From the NCBI GenBank assembly GCA_028274925.1, contig JAQCNR010000484.1, forward strand, positions 1 through 6,735: a DNA stretch of 6,735 nucleotides. Reading direction: 5' to 3'. This stretch comes from Halovenus sp. (GTDB lineage: Archaea > Halobacteriota > Halobacteria > Halobacteriales > Haloarculaceae). Below the pieces are notes generated by a model. The model had not been told where the DNA came from, ran no database searches, and worked only from the letters and a program-made list of their open reading frames with translations. Positions within the stretch are counted from its first letter, which is position 1. The number at the start of each line of letters is the position of its first letter. Below are positions 4,718 through 6,735 of this stretch, one piece after another. A program made the translations under genes and the position numbers.

Positions 4718-6735
4718 TCCTCCTCAGCCTCCGAGCCTGCCTTCGGGACGAACTGGCCGAAGTCGAACTCCTCGCCCTCGTCGGCGTCGGCGTCGGCTTC
4801 GATCTCTTCGGCGTCGTTGGCACCCGACAGCGCCGCCACGAGGTCACCTGTCTCCTTATCACGGTACTGCTGGAGCAGGCGTTCGGCCTGGGAGAGAATC
4901 TCGTTCGTCTCGTCGACCAGTTCGTCGCCGGGGTCTGGCCGCGGCACGAGTTCCTCCTCGTCGGGGTCGACGTTGATCTTGACTGACTCCATCTCTCGGA
5001 GGTCCTCGAGTGACCGCGCGAGCTTATCCTGTGAGATGATTGTGAGGATGGTCTCCGGGTCGTTGATAAACGCCTGCACAGTCGCCGCCACCTCTGTGTA
5101 GGTGTTCAGCCCGTTCTGGATGAGGTACGCGAGCACTGTCTTTCGCTTGAACAGTTCCTCGTTGAGTCGGTCGTCGGACCACCCGCGGTCGAACTTGATC
5201 TCTTCGAGCGTCGAGGATGACCCCATCTGAATGTAGTTGTCCGTCTCGGCGCGCCACTCGTAGACATCCCGGACATTGATCTCGTCGTTCTCCGGCGAGT
5301 ACTCGTTGATTTCGGTGAGCACCTTGTTTCGACGAACCTTGTGGCCGTCGACACGGGTCTGGGTCTGAATCGAGACCAGGTCCAGCGCGGTAAACAGCGT
5401 CTTCGAGACGTTAATCGGGTCCGTGGTGAACCGCTTGATGACCTCACCCACCGAGTCAGCGTGGAAGGTGGTGTAGGTGGTGTGACCGGTCGACATGACC
5501 TGGAAGGCCGTTCGACCCTCCTCACCACGAATCTCACCCATCACGATATAGTCTGGGCGCTGTCGGAGTGCGGCCTCCAGCAGGTCGAACTCGTCGACGT
5601 CGCCGGTATCGTCTTCACCGAAGGAGGGCCGGGTCACGCTTGCCACCCAGTTCCGCTGTGGCAGTTCGACCTCGCGGGTATCCTCGATAGAGACGATCTT
5701 TGCACTCGACGGAATAAACAGCGACACCGCGTTCAGGCTCGTCGTCTTCCCTGACGCCGTACCACCAGCGAAGATCAGCGATTTGTGGTTCTCGATACAG
5801 AGCCAGAGGAAGGCCATCTCGTCGAGGTTGAACGTGTTCCAGTTGATCAGGTCGACCGGGGTGAACGGCACGTCTTTGAACTGACGGATGGTGTAGTTCG
5901 TCCCGTGGTCGGACACTTCCGCACCGAGGGTCAACTGGGCACGCGAGCCATCCGGGAGGGTGGCGTCGACCTGTGGCTGGCGTTTCGAGATACCTTTGCC
6001 CGACCGCTGTGCGAGTTTGACGACGAAGTCGTCCAGTTCGTCTTTGCCGTGTTTGACGTTCGTAATAATCTGCTCGTAGTCGGTGTGATAGGCGAAGACA
6101 CGGCTGTTGTACCCGTCACAGGAAATATCCTCCACGTTGATGTCGTGTTTGATCGGGTCGATTCTGGAGTAGCCGATGAAGTTGCGTTTCAGAATGTACA
6201 GGATCTTTTCGACCTGATACTCGGAGAGGGTATCAGGGTCGTCGGCGATAATCTCTGGTTCCGGCCGAACGGTAATCCCTTCGAGCTGTCGCTCGGCGGC
6301 CTGGATTGCTGTCTCACCGCTTCCGTTCGTTGCGGCGTCGCTCGGTTGTTCGTCCTCCCCACCAAAGACGCCTTTGAGCGAGGCCATCAGCCCGCCGTCG
6401 CCGTTGTTTGCTGCCGTGGACTGCCGTTCTTGTTTGGACCGGCCCGAGTACAGGTCGTACCGCCGGAGCAATCGTTCGGCCTCTCGCTGGATAACCTCCG
6501 CGCGGTCGGACTCGCTTCCCTGCACGATCACCTCATCCTCAGAATATTTGATGGCGGTCTTGAGTTTCTGTGACAGGAAGTCGAGCAGTTCGTCCTCGAT
6601 TTTATTGAAATGTGGCTCGACGACGTAGTACTTGATCTCGTTTTCTTTCTGCGATTTGAAGATGATAATGAACGCGTAGGGCTTGTTTACCCAGTAGCGG
6701 TCCTGCTCGATGAAGTGGGTCTTTTTCTCCATCGG
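4714..6735 (-). CDS. pilB: Type II/IV secretion system ATPase (PilB/GspE/FlaI family), N-terminus beyond window
   Basis: Cytoplasmic hexameric ATPase expected to power pilin assembly at the membrane platform. Numbering from the Met codon at 6732-6730, 672 residues are visible. The catalytic core is intact: an arginine-containing DGSRAQLTL stretch (261-269), Walker A GGTASGKT (323-330, bases 5743-5766), Asp box IEDTRE (349-354), Walker B with catalytic Glu IVMGEIR (396-402), and His box STGHTTYTTFHA (414-425). An N-terminal alpha/beta domain (about 1-95, with a YWVNKPYAF motif) is separated from the core by a low-complexity Ser/Gly/Asp-rich linker (about 96-165). A C-terminal extension (485-625) ends in a strongly acidic tail (640-672, with Asp-Ala repeats). 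The frame stays open to the window edge (Pro codon before the Met), there is no room to see a ribosome site, and the Met sits just before a conserved block. I infer the Met is internal and the protein is longer. The stop overlaps the start of the pilC-like gene by 4 bases. The family call is firm. Pilus versus other archaeal filament is inferred from the neighbours. Confidence 0.93.
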   Translation of the reverse strand, partial: PMEKKTHFIEQDRYWVNKPYAFIIIFKSQKENEIKYYVVEPHFNKIEDELLDFLSQKLKTAIKYSEDEVIVQGSESDRAEVIQREAERLLRRYDLYSGRSKQERQSTAANNGDGGLMASLKGVFGGEDEQPSDAATNGSGETAIQAAERQLEGITVRPEPEIIADDPDTLSEYQVEKILYILKRNFIGYSRIDPIKHDINVEDISCDGYNSRVFAYHTDYEQIITNVKHGKDELDDFVVKLAQRSGKGISKRQPQVDATLPDGSRAQLTLGAEVSDHGTNYTIRQFKDVPFTPVDLINWNTFNLDEMAFLWLCIENHKSLIFAGGTASGKTTSLNAVSLFIPSSAKIVSIEDTREVELPQRNWVASVTRPSFGEDDTGDVDEFDLLEAALRQRPDYIVMGEIRGEEGRTAFQVMSTGHTTYTTFHADSVGEVIKRFTTDPINVSKTLFTALDLVSIQTQTRVDGHKVRRNKVLTEINEYSPENDEINVRDVYEWRAETDNYIQMGSSSTLEEIKFDRGWSDDRLNEELFKRKTVLAYLIQNGLNTYTEVAATVQAFINDPETILTIISQDKLARSLEDLREMESVKINVDPDEEELVPRPDPGDELVDETNEILSQAERLLQQYRDKETGDLVAALSGANDAEEIEADADADEGEEFDFGQFVPKAGSEAEEE
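4719..4732 (-). promoter_or_regulatory. Two GGAGG ribosome-binding motifs ahead of pilC
   Basis: Two GGAGG motifs lie inside the last codons of pilB: 4728-4732, spaced 10 bases from the pilC ATG, and 4719-4723, spaced 1 base. The more distant one is at a usable spacing; the nearer is probably too close. The same bases encode the Glu-rich end of PilB, so the acidic tail and the ribosome site are written in one stretch. This supports the start of pilC at 4717. Confidence 0.55.

Noticed and set aside
5785..6573. A 262-codon open frame on the plus strand
   Set aside because: It lies entirely antisense to the conserved ATPase core and N-terminal region. Its translation has no recognisable domain and it has the pattern expected of a shadow frame opposite Asp/Glu-rich haloarchaeal coding sequence.
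1..6735. Promoters, terminators, RNA genes, CRISPR, insertion sequences or integration sites
   Set aside because: The minus-strand coding sequence is continuous with no intergenic space, and I found no tRNA-like fold, direct-repeat array, terminal inverted repeats or transposase-like protein.

Overview
The window looks like haloarchaeal (Halobacteria, Euryarchaeota) chromosome. The predicted proteins are rich in Asp and Glu. GC is moderate for the group; I judged it by eye at mid-50s percent and did not compute it. The machinery is the archaeal type IV pilus kind: a PilB/GspE-like secretion ATPase followed by a long PilC-like membrane protein carrying two T2SSF domains. I cannot name the species from the sequence.

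Everything that looks real is on the minus strand and reads from high to low coordinates: pilB-like ATPase (4714-6735, running off the right edge), pilC-like platform protein (2573-4717), then five small or medium single-pass proteins at 2142-2576, 1546-2139, 632-1552, 192-635 and 1-195 (the last running off the left edge). There is no intergenic DNA. Five of the six junctions overlap by 4-7 bases. The sixth either overlaps or has a 2-base gap, depending on which start is used. All six visible stop codons are TGA. This is a tightly packed polycistronic unit with probable translational coupling. Its promoter and terminator lie outside the window.

The five downstream proteins share a design: a short charged N-terminus, a basic residue followed by Gly or Ala, then Gln or Val-Ser and one hydrophobic helix of about 20-25 residues, then an extracytoplasmic, glycosylation-sequon-containing domain. 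This is the layout of archaeal prepilins cut by the PibD/EppA-type peptidase. The four complete ones each have exactly two cysteines, both outside the membrane segment. The likely working picture is that the ATPase powers assembly, the polytopic protein is the inner-membrane platform, and the five small proteins are pilin-like subunits, perhaps a minor-pilin or tip complex. The function of each small protein is unknown; they resemble uncharacterised haloarchaeal DUF families that travel with pilB/pilC.

I saw no RNA genes, insertion sequences, CRISPR arrays or attachment sites. The plus strand holds only open frames lying antisense to the real genes.
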